This document shows positions 30,097 to 36,995 of a DNA stretch of 64,000 bases, in pieces. The notes beneath the pieces were generated by a model. The model did not search any database. It saw nothing but the letters and a program-made list of their open reading frames with translations, and was not told where the DNA came from. Location: assembly GCF_020524345.1 (NCBI RefSeq), contig NZ_JAIVLH010000001.1, positions 124,001 to 188,000 of the forward strand, written 5' to 3'. A program made the translations under genes and the position numbers. Each line of letters opens with the position of its first letter. Position 1 is the first letter of the stretch. Source of the stretch: Metabacillus niabensis (GTDB lineage: Bacteria > Bacillota > Bacilli > Bacillales > Bacillaceae).

Positions 30097-30303
30097 CTAG
30101 ATTTTGGCCTTAAAGTGAACAACAGCACTATATATTCTTTTGCCGTCTTCAGTAACAAACATCTGATGGGAGACTGAATGCACGTGTAACAAAATAGCTT
30201 GGTTATGTACGATTTGATCATTTATCTTTTTTTCTAAGTCTTTAATAGATGTTGCTTCAAAAAATTCAACTTTATCCTTTAATAAGTCCAATTGAAAATC
30301 CAT
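30097..30303 (-). CDS. yrzA: DUF2536 small protein (YrzA-like)
   Basis: 68 residues from the ATG at 30303 (MDFQLDLLKDKVEFF), six bases after GAGGTG on the minus strand; an in-frame GTG at 30312 falls in that site. It contains the DLEKKINDQIVHNQAILLHV core and ends in VVHFKAKI, as in B. subtilis YrzA. Function unknown. Encoded opposite to its neighbours, between yrrS and mtnN. Confidence 0.82.
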   Translation of the reverse strand: MDFQLDLLKDKVEFFEATSIKDLEKKINDQIVHNQAILLHVHSVSHQMFVTEDGKRIYSAVVHFKAKI

Positions 30304-30466
30304 GTTCGACACCTCAATATACTTTTTCTTTATTAAATACTAACAAAACTTACATGTAAGTCAATTAACCACCTTGCGTTGAACAAATGAAATAGGTAAA
30401 CTTCTATGTGGAGATAGAAAGACATAACTTGAATGTACAATGATACATAAGGAAGGATTGAGTGAG

Positions 30467-31159
30467 ATGAAAATTGCCATTATTGGAGCAATGGAAGAGG
30501 AAGTAACAATTTTAAGAGATAAATTGGATAATCGTGAGCAAGAAATAATTGCCGGAAGTGAATTTACTACTGGTGTATATAATGGAGTTGACATCATTCT
30601 CCTTAAGTCTGGTATTGGAAAGGTTAATGCTGCTCTTAGTTCAACATTATTATTGGATCGATATAAGCCCGACTACGTAATTAACACCGGTTCTGCAGGT
30701 GGATTCCATTCTTCATTGAATGTTGGTGATGTTGTTATTAGCTCTGAAGTACGCCACAATGATGTGGATGTAACAGCATTTGGCTATGAATATGGACAAG
30801 TCCCGGGATTACCTGCAGCATTTACTCCAGATCAAAAACTTGTGGAAATTGCTGTGAAAAAAGCTGAAGAAATTACCGATATTCAAGTTGCTAAAGGATT
30901 AATCGTGACAGGTGATTCATTTTTAAATGATCCTGTTAAAGTAGATTTTATTCGAAGTAAGTTTAAAGACCTTTATGCAGGTGAAATGGAAGCAGCCGCA
31001 ATTGCACAAGTTTGTCATCAATTTGAAGTACCATTTGTGATCATTAGAGCATTATCAGACATCGCTGGTAAAGAATCAAATGTTTCATTTGATCAATTTT
31101 TAGATCAAGCAGCTAAACATTCAGCTGACTTAGTTTTGAAAATTGTTGAAGCGATCTAA
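30467..31159 (+). CDS. mtnN: 5'-methylthioadenosine/S-adenosylhomocysteine nucleosidase
   Basis: 230 residues from the ATG at 30467 ([13 protein letters not shown]), after GAGTGAG; an upstream in-frame ATG at 30440 has no binding site. The family signatures [22 protein letters not shown] and [10 protein letters not shown] (ribose- and purine-binding) and [10 protein letters not shown] (catalytic Asp) are present. It hydrolyses MTA and SAH to release adenine in methionine salvage and SAM recycling. In B. subtilis it is followed by mccA, mccB and yrhC; here only yrhC follows. Confidence 0.96.
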   Translation: MKIAIIGAMEEEVTILRDKLDNREQEIIAGSEFTTGVYNGVDIILLKSGIGKVNAALSSTLLLDRYKPDYVINTGSAGGFHSSLNVGDVVISSEVRHNDVDVTAFGYEYGQVPGLPAAFTPDQKLVEIAVKKAEEITDIQVAKGLIVTGDSFLNDPVKVDFIRSKFKDLYAGEMEAAAIAQVCHQFEVPFVIIRALSDIAGKESNVSFDQFLDQAAKHSADLVLKIVEAI

Positions 31160-31164
31160 ATTTC

Positions 31165-31215
31165 AAAATGACTTAAATCGTTGAGCAAGCTCTCATACAT
31201 TTGAGTCATTTTTAA
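31165..31215 (+). terminator. Terminator after mtnN
   Basis: AAAATGACTTAAAT pairs with ATTTGAGTCATTTT, with an inner GAGC/GCTC stem, then T-rich sequence. Confidence 0.82.
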
Positions 31216-31306
31216 AAAATTATCCCACCATTGGGTTAATTTACTTGATTAATAGTCTGCTAGGCTGTGTTATTGTTTATATATAACACATTTAGTAGGT
31301 GATTGT

Positions 31307-31540
31307 ATGAATAAAAAAGCATTACAAGCGCTGGTAACAGATTTTAAAAATTATGCTTTTGTTCTTTTAGCAGCAAGCGTATTTTTATATATTGGTGTCG
31401 TTTTGCCGGATCAAGGAAAGCATGCTATGTATGATATTATTTTAATGATTACGACCATACTATTTTTAATTGGAGCTTTTGTAAGTTTCAGAATGTCGTT
31501 AAAATATAAGAAACAATTAAATGAAGCAGAAAACAAATAA
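31307..31540 (+). CDS. yrhC: YrhC family small membrane protein
   Basis: 77 residues with two transmembrane helices (about 15-35 and 43-63) and a basic, charged C-terminus (LKYKKQLNEAENK). Size, topology and location after mtnN match YrhC, which in B. subtilis ends the mtnN-mccA-mccB operon. Function unknown. TAGGTGATTGT before the ATG is a modest binding site. Separated from mtnN by a terminator, so probably has its own promoter. Confidence 0.8.
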   Translation: MNKKALQALVTDFKNYAFVLLAASVFLYIGVVLPDQGKHAMYDIILMITTILFLIGAFVSFRMSLKYKKQLNEAENK

Positions 31541-31554
31541 ATATTGCAAAATTG

Positions 31555-31589
31555 CCAATTTCATTTATATGAGATTGGTTTTTTTTTTG
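31555..31589 (+). terminator. Terminator after yrhC
   Basis: CCAATTTCAT pairs with ATGAGATTGG (one G-T), followed by ten T residues. Confidence 0.9.
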
Positions 31590-31637
31590 ATATAAGCTAA
31601 TCCTAATTGTCTGAATATATAAATTTTTTATTATGTA

Positions 31638-31666
31638 TTTACATAATTGGAAATCGTGGATATAAT
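31638..31666 (+). promoter_or_regulatory. Promoter of the leader ORF / yrzI transcript
   Basis: TTTACA (31638-31643), 17-bp spacer, TATAAT (31661-31666). Confidence 0.7.
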
Positions 31667-31706
31667 TACCATTGTAATAGTAAATAATAAAAGGAGGTCG
31701 AAGGAA

Positions 31707-31781
31707 ATGAACATGAAAATGCGAACAAATTCACATAACAATAACTTAATCATTCTTATCGACCGAATTGGTGTATCTTAA
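31707..31781 (+). CDS. Putative 24-residue leader peptide
   Basis: The ORF MNMKMRTNSHNNNLIILIDR + IGVS starts with ATG at 31707, nine bases after a near-perfect AAAAGGAGGT, and ends TAA at 31779-31781. It lies between a good promoter and an intrinsic terminator, so the transcript would be about 230 nt unless readthrough reaches yrzI. I do not recognise the peptide. The run of Leu and Ile codons before the stop could be a sensing segment. Translation is supported only by the ribosome binding site. Confidence 0.5.
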   Translation: MNMKMRTNSHNNNLIILIDRIGVS

Positions 31782-31814
31782 TTATTTACTTAATTGATTG
31801 CTATAAGATCAGCA

Positions 31815-31909
31815 AACACACGCCTCGGGATGATTAGAATCCTTGTGGCGTATTATATCGTTATTTAAACATGCTGCAGGTTGCCCCTGTGGCGTGTTTT
31901 ATTTTTTTA
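31815..31909 (+). promoter_or_regulatory. Competing hairpins and terminator (candidate attenuator) before yrzI
   Basis: ACGCC (31820-31824) can pair with GGCGT at 31847-31851 (with an inner GGAT/ATCC stem) or with the identical GGCGT at 31891-31895. The latter is otherwise the right arm of a terminator: AAACATGC..CAGG with CCTG..GCGTGTTT and a T-rich tail. TGTGGCGT occurs twice (31844-31851, 31888-31895). Confidence 0.5.
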
Positions 31910-32003
31910 GTCATTAAGATATCACGTCCAAAGAGAATTCATGAATCCTCTAAGGAATTGGCAGCCTGTTAAGGTGTTAAATAACTTAAAGGAGGTGATA
32001 CAC

Positions 32004-32150
32004 ATGACAATTAACTTATTCTTTATTACGCTGACACTTTCTGTTTCTAAAAAGAAGAAAACCAAAACGGATATTCAACATGATCAAGAGATCCAAAAAA
32101 GAATGGAAGAAGTAAAAACAAAGCAATTTGAGAACTTTCACAACATGTAA
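32004..32150 (+). CDS. yrzI: YrzI family small protein
   Basis: 48 residues from the ATG at 32004, seven bases after a perfect AAAGGAGGTG; an upstream in-frame ATG at 31941 has no binding site. Hydrophobic N-terminus (MTINLFFITLTLSV, residues 1-14), then a basic KKKKTKT and a helical charged tail (HDQEIQKRMEEVKTKQFENF). This pattern fits the Bacillus-specific Bac_small_YrzI family, noted in databases as possible sporulation proteins but without a known function. It lacks an obvious promoter of its own and is probably reached by readthrough from 31666. Confidence 0.75.
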   Translation: MTINLFFITLTLSVSKKKKTKTDIQHDQEIQKRMEEVKTKQFENFHNM

Positions 32151-32187
32151 ATGAATGCTGAAGAAAAAAATACTGGAGGCGATGAAT

Positions 32188-32241
32188 ATGTTAAAAATCG
32201 AATTACTGCTACATTTAATTGTTGAGAAGGACACTGCCTAG
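32188..32241 (+). CDS. Putative 17-residue peptide downstream of yrzI
   Basis: MLKIELLLHLIVEKDTA from the ATG at 32188, eight bases after GGAGG (32175-32179); an ATG at 32182 is too near. Mostly hydrophobic. It lies 37 bp after yrzI and before the shared terminator. Recognised only from the ribosome binding site; may be a second peptide of the same transcript. Confidence 0.4.
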   Translation: MLKIELLLHLIVEKDTA

Positions 32242-32281
32242 CCAAGTTCAATAGGGGAAGAATGAAATTTTAAGAAAAGTT

Positions 32282-32315
32282 GAAAGAAGGACACAATTGA
32301 ATGTGTCCTTCTTCT
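32282..32315. terminator. Bidirectional terminator between yrzI region and sigK
   Basis: AGAAGGACACA and TGTGTCCTTCT form a perfect stem in the convergent interval. Confidence 0.85.
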
Positions 32316-32323
32316 ATTACGTA

Positions 32324-33049
32324 TTATTTTTCTTTTAACCGATTTCGCTTTTCCTTTTCTGCACGATAAAACTCATGAAACATTTTCATTAAGGCGCGCT
32401 TTTCAATTCTAGATACATAGCTTCTTGAGATACCGAGTTCTTTTGCGATCTCACGCTGTGTCTTTTCTTTTTTTAAATCAAGTCCAAATCTCCCGACAAT
32501 GACTTCTTTTTCCCTACCATCCAGTATATCAATGTATTGCTTAACTTTTTCCAATTCCATATTTAACTGAATAGTGTCAATTACATCTTCGTTTTCAGAT
32601 TTTAGTACATCAATTAAACTGATTTCATTTCCTTCTTTATCTTGACCGATGGGGTCATGTAAAGAAACATCTTTTTTAGTCTTTTTTAAGGCACGTAAAT
32701 GCATAAGGATTTCATTTTCGATACAACGCGCAGCATAAGTAGCAAGTTTTGTTCCTTTACCTTGTGAATAGCTTTCAATCGCTTTAATTAACCCGATTGT
32801 TCCGATCGATATTAAGTCTTCAGAATCTTCACCGGTATTTTCAAACTTTTTCACAATATGAGCAACGAGTCGCAAGTTATGTTCAATTAGCAGGTTCCTT
32901 GCATACTCATCACCTTCAGACATTTTTTGTAGATACTTCTTTTCGTCTGTAGCAGACAAAGGCTGTGGAAAGGCATTGTTCTTTACATAAGATACTAAGA
33001 ACACTAATTCTTTTACAAAGAAGCCTAGTGCTGTTATGAGCCCTGTCAT
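32324..33049 (-). CDS. sigK: RNA polymerase sporulation sigma factor SigK (pro-form, uninterrupted)
   Basis: A 241-residue sigma-70 factor for late mother-cell sporulation genes. The first 20 residues ([20 protein letters not shown]) are the membrane-associated pro-sequence that SpoIVFB removes before YVKNNAF. Region 2 is at about 50-120 ([32 protein letters not shown]). Region 4 contains the helix-turn-helix [24 protein letters not shown]. In B. subtilis this gene is split by the skin element; here it is one reading frame with no insertion. GGAGGTGGGGGT precedes the ATG. Confidence 0.96.
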   Translation of the reverse strand: MTGLITALGFFVKELVFLVSYVKNNAFPQPLSATDEKKYLQKMSEGDEYARNLLIEHNLRLVAHIVKKFENTGEDSEDLISIGTIGLIKAIESYSQGKGTKLATYAARCIENEILMHLRALKKTKKDVSLHDPIGQDKEGNEISLIDVLKSENEDVIDTIQLNMELEKVKQYIDILDGREKEVIVGRFGLDLKKEKTQREIAKELGISRSYVSRIEKRALMKMFHEFYRAEKEKRNRLKEK

Positions 33050-33097
33050 ACCCCCACCTCCACTAAAAACATAATCTAGGCGCGTGCCTATAAGTCA

Positions 33098-33105
33098 TGT
33101 GTATG
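33098..33105 (-). promoter_or_regulatory. Candidate sigma-E/sigma-K -10 element of sigK
   Basis: CATACACA on the minus strand, 49 bp before the sigK start, resembles the CATANNNT -10 consensus of mother-cell sigma factors. The -35 is not clear. Confidence 0.4.
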
Positions 33106-33281
33106 TTGAAGGAAGCTTGTTTGTGTCTGTACAAATGAAAGTTATTCAGATTCTTTTCTTACACAAACATTTATATTCTCACATTTGTGAGTTTTTTGGA
33201 CGATGTAGGGTAACAGCCTACGCTTTTATTAGGTTACATACATAGTAATATAAAAAAGGGACTAATAAAGGAGGAAAACAG

Positions 33282-33437
33282 ATGTATGGTTATTCACCAT
33301 TTGGACCAGCGCCATACCCGTATTACCCTGCAGCTGGTACGGCGGGGTATGGATATTGGTATGCGTTTATTGTAGTATTGTTAATTTTGTTGCTAGTTAT
33401 TGGTGGAGGTTATTTTTACTACAATCACTATCGTTAA
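33282..33437 (+). CDS. Tyr/Pro/Gly-rich small membrane protein (YjcZ/SscA-like)
   Basis: 51 residues from ATG at 33282, seven bases after AAAGGAGG. The N-terminus is rich in Tyr, Pro and Gly (MYGYSPFGPAPYPYYPAAGT), followed by one transmembrane helix (about 27-43, AFIVVLLILLLVIGGGY) and a short YYNHYR tail. The hydrophobic core FIVVLLILLLVIGG recalls the YjcZ/SscA family of tiny spore-coat-associated proteins, but the tail differs. Its placement next to sigK supports a sporulation role only by context. A terminator follows. Confidence 0.68.
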   Translation: MYGYSPFGPAPYPYYPAAGTAGYGYWYAFIVVLLILLLVIGGGYFYYNHYR

Positions 33438-33451
33438 CGAAAAATTGACAT

Positions 33452-33487
33452 GTGAAGCCTTCAAGAAATGCCTGAAGGCTTTTATCT
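33452..33487 (+). terminator. Terminator after the 51-aa gene
   Basis: GAAGCCTTCA and TGAAGGCTT pair around a small loop, then TTT. Confidence 0.82.
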
Positions 33488-33642
33488 TAATGCTGATTCC
33501 TTGTTCATTTCTTGCCTGTAAGGAATTAAAGATAGTGGTGCTTCACAACAAATGGTATAATAACATTCACAAATTAGATGTTACATAGGTAGTTGAAGAG
33601 TAGTGTAAAAACAGAATGGACAAAGTATAAATAATGAATAAA

Positions 33643-33720
33643 AAAAAGCCGTCTGGCGACAGTGTTAAGCTTTAAGAAGAAGCTTTTAACACATGTCCCA
33701 AAGAACGGCGTTTGATTTCA
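33643..33720 (-). terminator. Extended terminator overlapping the 3' end of sda
   Basis: On the minus strand the last codons of sda form the left side of a long stem: GCCGT, GACA and GTGTTAA-AAGCTT pair with AAGCTTAACAC, TGTC and ACGGC beyond the stop codon, followed by eight T residues. Confidence 0.65.
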
Positions 33721-33812
33721 ATCATAATTAATTCTATAAAATCATCATTTAGTTTCATTTCAATCGCTTTGAAGTAGGATTCAATTAGTAGTTCGTCAGA
33801 AAGTTTACGCAT
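33672..33812 (-). CDS. sda: Sporulation checkpoint antagonist Sda
   Basis: 46 residues, [20 protein letters not shown] then [26 protein letters not shown], nearly identical in pattern to B. subtilis Sda. Sda folds as a helical hairpin and binds the histidine kinase KinA, blocking phosphorelay when replication initiation is impaired. AGGAGGTG lies unusually far (26 bp) upstream of the ATG at 33812. A small GCCA/TGGC hairpin in between could shorten the distance, or initiation could occur at a rarer codon upstream. The upstream region carries DnaA boxes. The gene is too short for most automatic finders. Confidence 0.93.
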   Translation of the reverse strand: MRKLSDELLIESYFKAIEMKLNDDFIELIMIEIKRRSLGHVLKASS

Positions 33813-33956
33813 ATGAATGGCCAGTACGTGGCTCTCCACCTCCTAACATTTGTTAGGGTCTTATATATGTAGATATCAGATATAAGACATCTAAAATGTT
33901 ATATTTTGTTATTAACTTAAATCTAACAGAAATCAAAAGTGAGAACAACCGTTCTG

Positions 33957-34055
33957 TTATCCACAATTAACAGTGGATAAATTGTGGGTATGTTGTTTAT
34001 AAGGTAATGAAAATGAGGTATTACAGGGTGGATATTGTGTATAATATTATCCACA
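33957..34055. promoter_or_regulatory. DnaA-box cluster between sda and yqeG
   Basis: Two perfect DnaA boxes TTATCCACA lie at 33957-33965 and 34047-34055, plus a near-perfect reverse box (AGTGGATAA, 33972-33980). Weaker matches lie at about 33983-33991 and 34027-34035. In B. subtilis DnaA acts at the sda promoter, so the cluster probably makes sda respond to initiation activity. Nothing else is coded in the 391-bp gap. Confidence 0.85.
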
Positions 34056-34133
34056 AGTGTTGAAGGTGGTCGGAAATTGTCGAAAAGTTTTTGTGATTTT
34101 TTGTGATGAATTTTCATATACTTTAATTTTGTT

Positions 34134-34162
34134 TTGAAAGAATGAAATAAATTCGATATGAT
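34134..34162 (+). promoter_or_regulatory. Promoter of the yqeG operon
   Basis: TTGAAA (34134-34139), 17-bp spacer and TATGAT (34157-34162), 42 bp before yqeG. Confidence 0.7.
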
Positions 34163-34203
34163 GTAAGTTGGCAAAAAAATGAATAATGAGGTGTTAAAAA
34201 CTC

Positions 34204-34719
34204 ATGCTACAGTTATTTTTACCTGGAGATTATGTAAAAAGTATTTTTCATATATCTCCTATGAAATTAAAGGAAAGCGGAATAAAAGGTATTATTACAG
34301 ATTTAGATAACACTCTTGTTGAATGGGATCGACCAGATGCAACCCCACAACTGATTGAATGGTTTAAAGAAGTGAAGGAACTTGATATAAAAATTACCAT
34401 TGTATCTAATAATAATGAATTACGTGTAAAAGCATTTTCAGAACCTCATAATATTCCTTTTATCTATAAGGCTAGAAAGCCAATGGGTAGAGCGTTTTTA
34501 AAAGCGGTTAAAGATATGAACTTGAAAAAAGAAGAGGTTGTTGTAATTGGAGATCAGCTTTTAACAGATGTATTAGGTGGAAATCGTAATGGATTTCAGA
34601 CCATTTTGGTCGTTCCAGTTGCTTCTACAGATGGTTTTTTCACTAGAATAAATCGAAGAATTGAACGCAAGATAATGGCTAATTTGAAACGTAAAGGTTT
34701 GATTCAATGGGAGGAATAA
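34204..34719 (+). CDS. yqeG: HAD-family phosphatase YqeG
   Basis: 171 residues. HAD motif I is ITDLDNTLVEW (nucleophile D36 and acid/base D38), motif II TIVSNN, and motif III/IV KARKPMGRAF and VVIGDQLLTDVLGG. The family (TIGR01668) is annotated as a phosphatase; phosphatidylglycerophosphate phosphatase activity has been proposed for relatives, which I cannot confirm from sequence. First gene of an eight-gene operon to yqeM; it is 4 bp from yqeH. GAGGTG before the ATG. Confidence 0.92.
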   Translation: MLQLFLPGDYVKSIFHISPMKLKESGIKGIITDLDNTLVEWDRPDATPQLIEWFKEVKELDIKITIVSNNNELRVKAFSEPHNIPFIYKARKPMGRAFLKAVKDMNLKKEEVVVIGDQLLTDVLGGNRNGFQTILVVPVASTDGFFTRINRRIERKIMANLKRKGLIQWEE

Positions 34720-34723
34720 AAAC

Positions 34724-35830
34724 GTGTCTGAACAGCAATTTTCATGTATAGGGTGTGGTGTTTCGATTCAAACACAAGATCCTGACAAGCTTGGATATGC
34801 TCCAGTAAGTGCTTTAGAAAAAGAGGATATCATCTGTCAAAGGTGTTTCCGTTTAAAAAATTATAATGAAATTCAGGATGTTTCACTAACAGATGATGAC
34901 TTTTTAAAGATTTTACACGGAATTGGTGAAACAAAAGGATTAATCGTAAAAATTGTAGATATCTTTGATTTCAGTGGTAGTTGGTTACAGGGAATTCAAC
35001 GATTTGTTAAAGGAAATCCCATTTTATTGATAGGGAATAAAAGCGATATTTTGCCTAAATCAGTAAAAAAACAAAAGCTGATTAACTGGATGAAAAGAGA
35101 AGCAAAAGAGCTAGGGTTAAAACCGATTGATGTTTGTTTGGTAAGTTCAGCAAAAGGACATGGCATAAAAGAAGTGGCCGAATTAATTGATGAATATCGA
35201 AATGGACAAGATGTTTATGTTGTGGGTTGTACAAATGTAGGGAAATCAACATTTATAAATCGAATGATTAAAGAAGTTGCAGGTGTTAATGATGTTATTA
35301 CAACATCACATTATCCGGGAACAACATTAGACTTAATTGAAATACCTCTGGACAATGGAGCTTCCTTGTATGACACACCCGGCATCATTAATCACCATCA
35401 GATGGCACACTTTGTTGATAAACGCGACCTAAAGTTATTAAGTCCTAAAAAGGAAATTAAACCAAAAGTATTCCAATTAAATGAACAGCAAACCTTATAT
35501 TTTGGCGGGTTGGCAAGATTAGATTATGTATCAGGTGGAAGAGAAGCACTCGTATGCTATATTCCAACTGAGTTAAATATTCATCGAACTAAACTGGAGA
35601 ATGCGGATTCCCTTTATGAAAAACATGTTGGAGAGCTTTTAACACCTCCAAGAAAAGATGATGTAGAAACATTTCCGGAGTTAGTTCCTCATGAATTAAC
35701 GATTCATGAAGGAAAGACAGATGTTGTCTTTTCAGGTTTAGGATGGGTTACAGTCAATAATCCAGGTAAAAAAATCACTGCTTATGCACCAAAAGGAGTA
35801 AATGTTACACTGAGAAAATCGCTAATTTAA
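34724..35830 (+). CDS. yqeH: Ribosome biogenesis GTPase YqeH
   Basis: A 368-residue circularly permuted GTPase for 30S subunit assembly. An N-terminal zinc finger (CIGC at 6-9, CQRC near 39-42) is followed by G4 NKSD and G5 SSAKG, which come before G1 GCTNVGKST and G3 DTPG. That order proves the permutation. The C-terminal domain (about 250-368) is RNA-binding. Start GTG at 34724 after GGGAGG. Tightly linked to yqeG and aroE. Confidence 0.96.
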   Translation: MSEQQFSCIGCGVSIQTQDPDKLGYAPVSALEKEDIICQRCFRLKNYNEIQDVSLTDDDFLKILHGIGETKGLIVKIVDIFDFSGSWLQGIQRFVKGNPILLIGNKSDILPKSVKKQKLINWMKREAKELGLKPIDVCLVSSAKGHGIKEVAELIDEYRNGQDVYVVGCTNVGKSTFINRMIKEVAGVNDVITTSHYPGTTLDLIEIPLDNGASLYDTPGIINHHQMAHFVDKRDLKLLSPKKEIKPKVFQLNEQQTLYFGGLARLDYVSGGREALVCYIPTELNIHRTKLENADSLYEKHVGELLTPPRKDDVETFPELVPHELTIHEGKTDVVFSGLGWVTVNNPGKKITAYAPKGVNVTLRKSLI

Positions 35831-35846
35831 TTAGGGAGAGTTGAGG

Positions 35847-36689
35847 ATGGGGAATTTATATGGACTAATTGGATGTCCGGTAGAGCATTCAATGTCACCG
35901 GCCATCCATAATGATGCTTTTAAAGAAAAAAACATGGAACATCATTACCATGCTTTTCATGTTGAACCTGAAGATTTAAAGGAATCTATTAAAGCCCTAA
36001 AGTTATTAGGGGTAAAAGGATTTAATGTTACGATTCCACATAAGGTTTCTATTATTCCATTTTTAGATGAACTGCATGAAACAGCAAAGATAGCAGGTGC
36101 AGTGAATACTGTAGTGAATGACAATGGTCGATTAATTGGACATAATACAGACGGAAATGGATATGTTGAATCTCTAAAAGAAATGGTGAATAAACCGATT
36201 TCAGATCATAAAATTCTAATTATTGGTGCTGGGGGTGCAGCAAGAGGGATATTTCTTGCACTTACTCACCAAGGGTGTCGGGATATTGATATTTCTAATC
36301 GTACGATTTCAAAAGCTGAAGAGCTCATTCTAGAGTGTCCTTTTACGAATAATAGCACTGCGTTAACCATACAGGAAGCGGAGGATGTTATTGAAAACTA
36401 CGACATTATTATCCAAACAACTGCTGTCGGATTACATCCTCATATCGATCAGAAACCTTTATCACTAAAAAATGCTAAAAAGACTGCAATCGTTAGTGAT
36501 ATCATTTATAACCCAATTTATACGACTTTATTGAAAGAAGCGGAGGAGCTTGGGTTAACTGTTCATACTGGTGTTGGAATGTTCGTACATCAAGCAGCAC
36601 TAGCTTTCCAGATATGGACAAAACAGGCTCCATCAATCGAGAAGATGACAAAAATTGTATATAACCAACTAGGAGGTACATCATGTTAA
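35847..36689 (+). CDS. aroE: Shikimate dehydrogenase (NADP+)
   Basis: 280 residues from the ATG at 35847 (MGNLYGLIGCPVEHS), six bases after AGGGAGAG. Substrate-site S in EHSMSP, catalytic K in NVTIPHKVS, D in NTDGNGY, and NADP loop GAGGAARG are all present. It reduces 3-dehydroshikimate in aromatic amino-acid synthesis. Its presence in a ribosome-assembly operon is standard in Bacillus. The stop overlaps yqeI by 7 bp. Confidence 0.96.
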   Translation: MGNLYGLIGCPVEHSMSPAIHNDAFKEKNMEHHYHAFHVEPEDLKESIKALKLLGVKGFNVTIPHKVSIIPFLDELHETAKIAGAVNTVVNDNGRLIGHNTDGNGYVESLKEMVNKPISDHKILIIGAGGAARGIFLALTHQGCRDIDISNRTISKAEELILECPFTNNSTALTIQEAEDVIENYDIIIQTTAVGLHPHIDQKPLSLKNAKKTAIVSDIIYNPIYTTLLKEAEELGLTVHTGVGMFVHQAALAFQIWTKQAPSIEKMTKIVYNQLGGTSC

Positions 36690-36976
36690 CAGGAAAACAA
36701 AAACGTTTTTTGCGTTCTGAAGCTCATCACTTAAATCCAATTTTTCAGGTGGGTAAAGGTGGGGTCAATGAAAATATGATTAAGCAATTATCAGATGCGC
36801 TTGAGGCACGAGAGCTTTTTAAAGTGTCAGTTTTGCAAAATTGTGAAGATGATAAAAATACGGTGGCTGAAGAAATTATTAATGGAACAGGTGCAGATCT
36901 TGTTCAAATTATTGGAAACACGATTGTATTATATAAAGAATCCAAAGAAAATAAACAAATTCGACTACCTAATTAA
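36683..36976 (+). CDS. yqeI: CRM-domain RNA-binding protein YhbY/YqeI
   Basis: 97 residues, the whole protein being one CRM domain: LTGKQKRFLRSEAHHLNPIF at the start, GKGG loop near 25 and the IIGNTIVLYKES end. Such proteins associate with pre-50S particles. AGGAGG precedes the ATG at 36683, which lies inside the end of aroE, so translation is likely coupled. Confidence 0.93.
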   Translation: MLTGKQKRFLRSEAHHLNPIFQVGKGGVNENMIKQLSDALEARELFKVSVLQNCEDDKNTVAEEIINGTGADLVQIIGNTIVLYKESKENKQIRLPN

Positions 36977-36995
36977 CAAGTAGGGGGGTATGAGG

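Noticed and set aside
30361-30597. 78-codon minus-strand frame over the mtnN start
   Set aside because: Antisense to the conserved N-terminus of mtnN and without a ribosome binding site.
31941-32003. N-terminal extension of yrzI from ATG at 31941
   Set aside because: No ribosome binding site at 31941, whereas AAAGGAGGTG is perfectly placed for 32004, and the family starts there.
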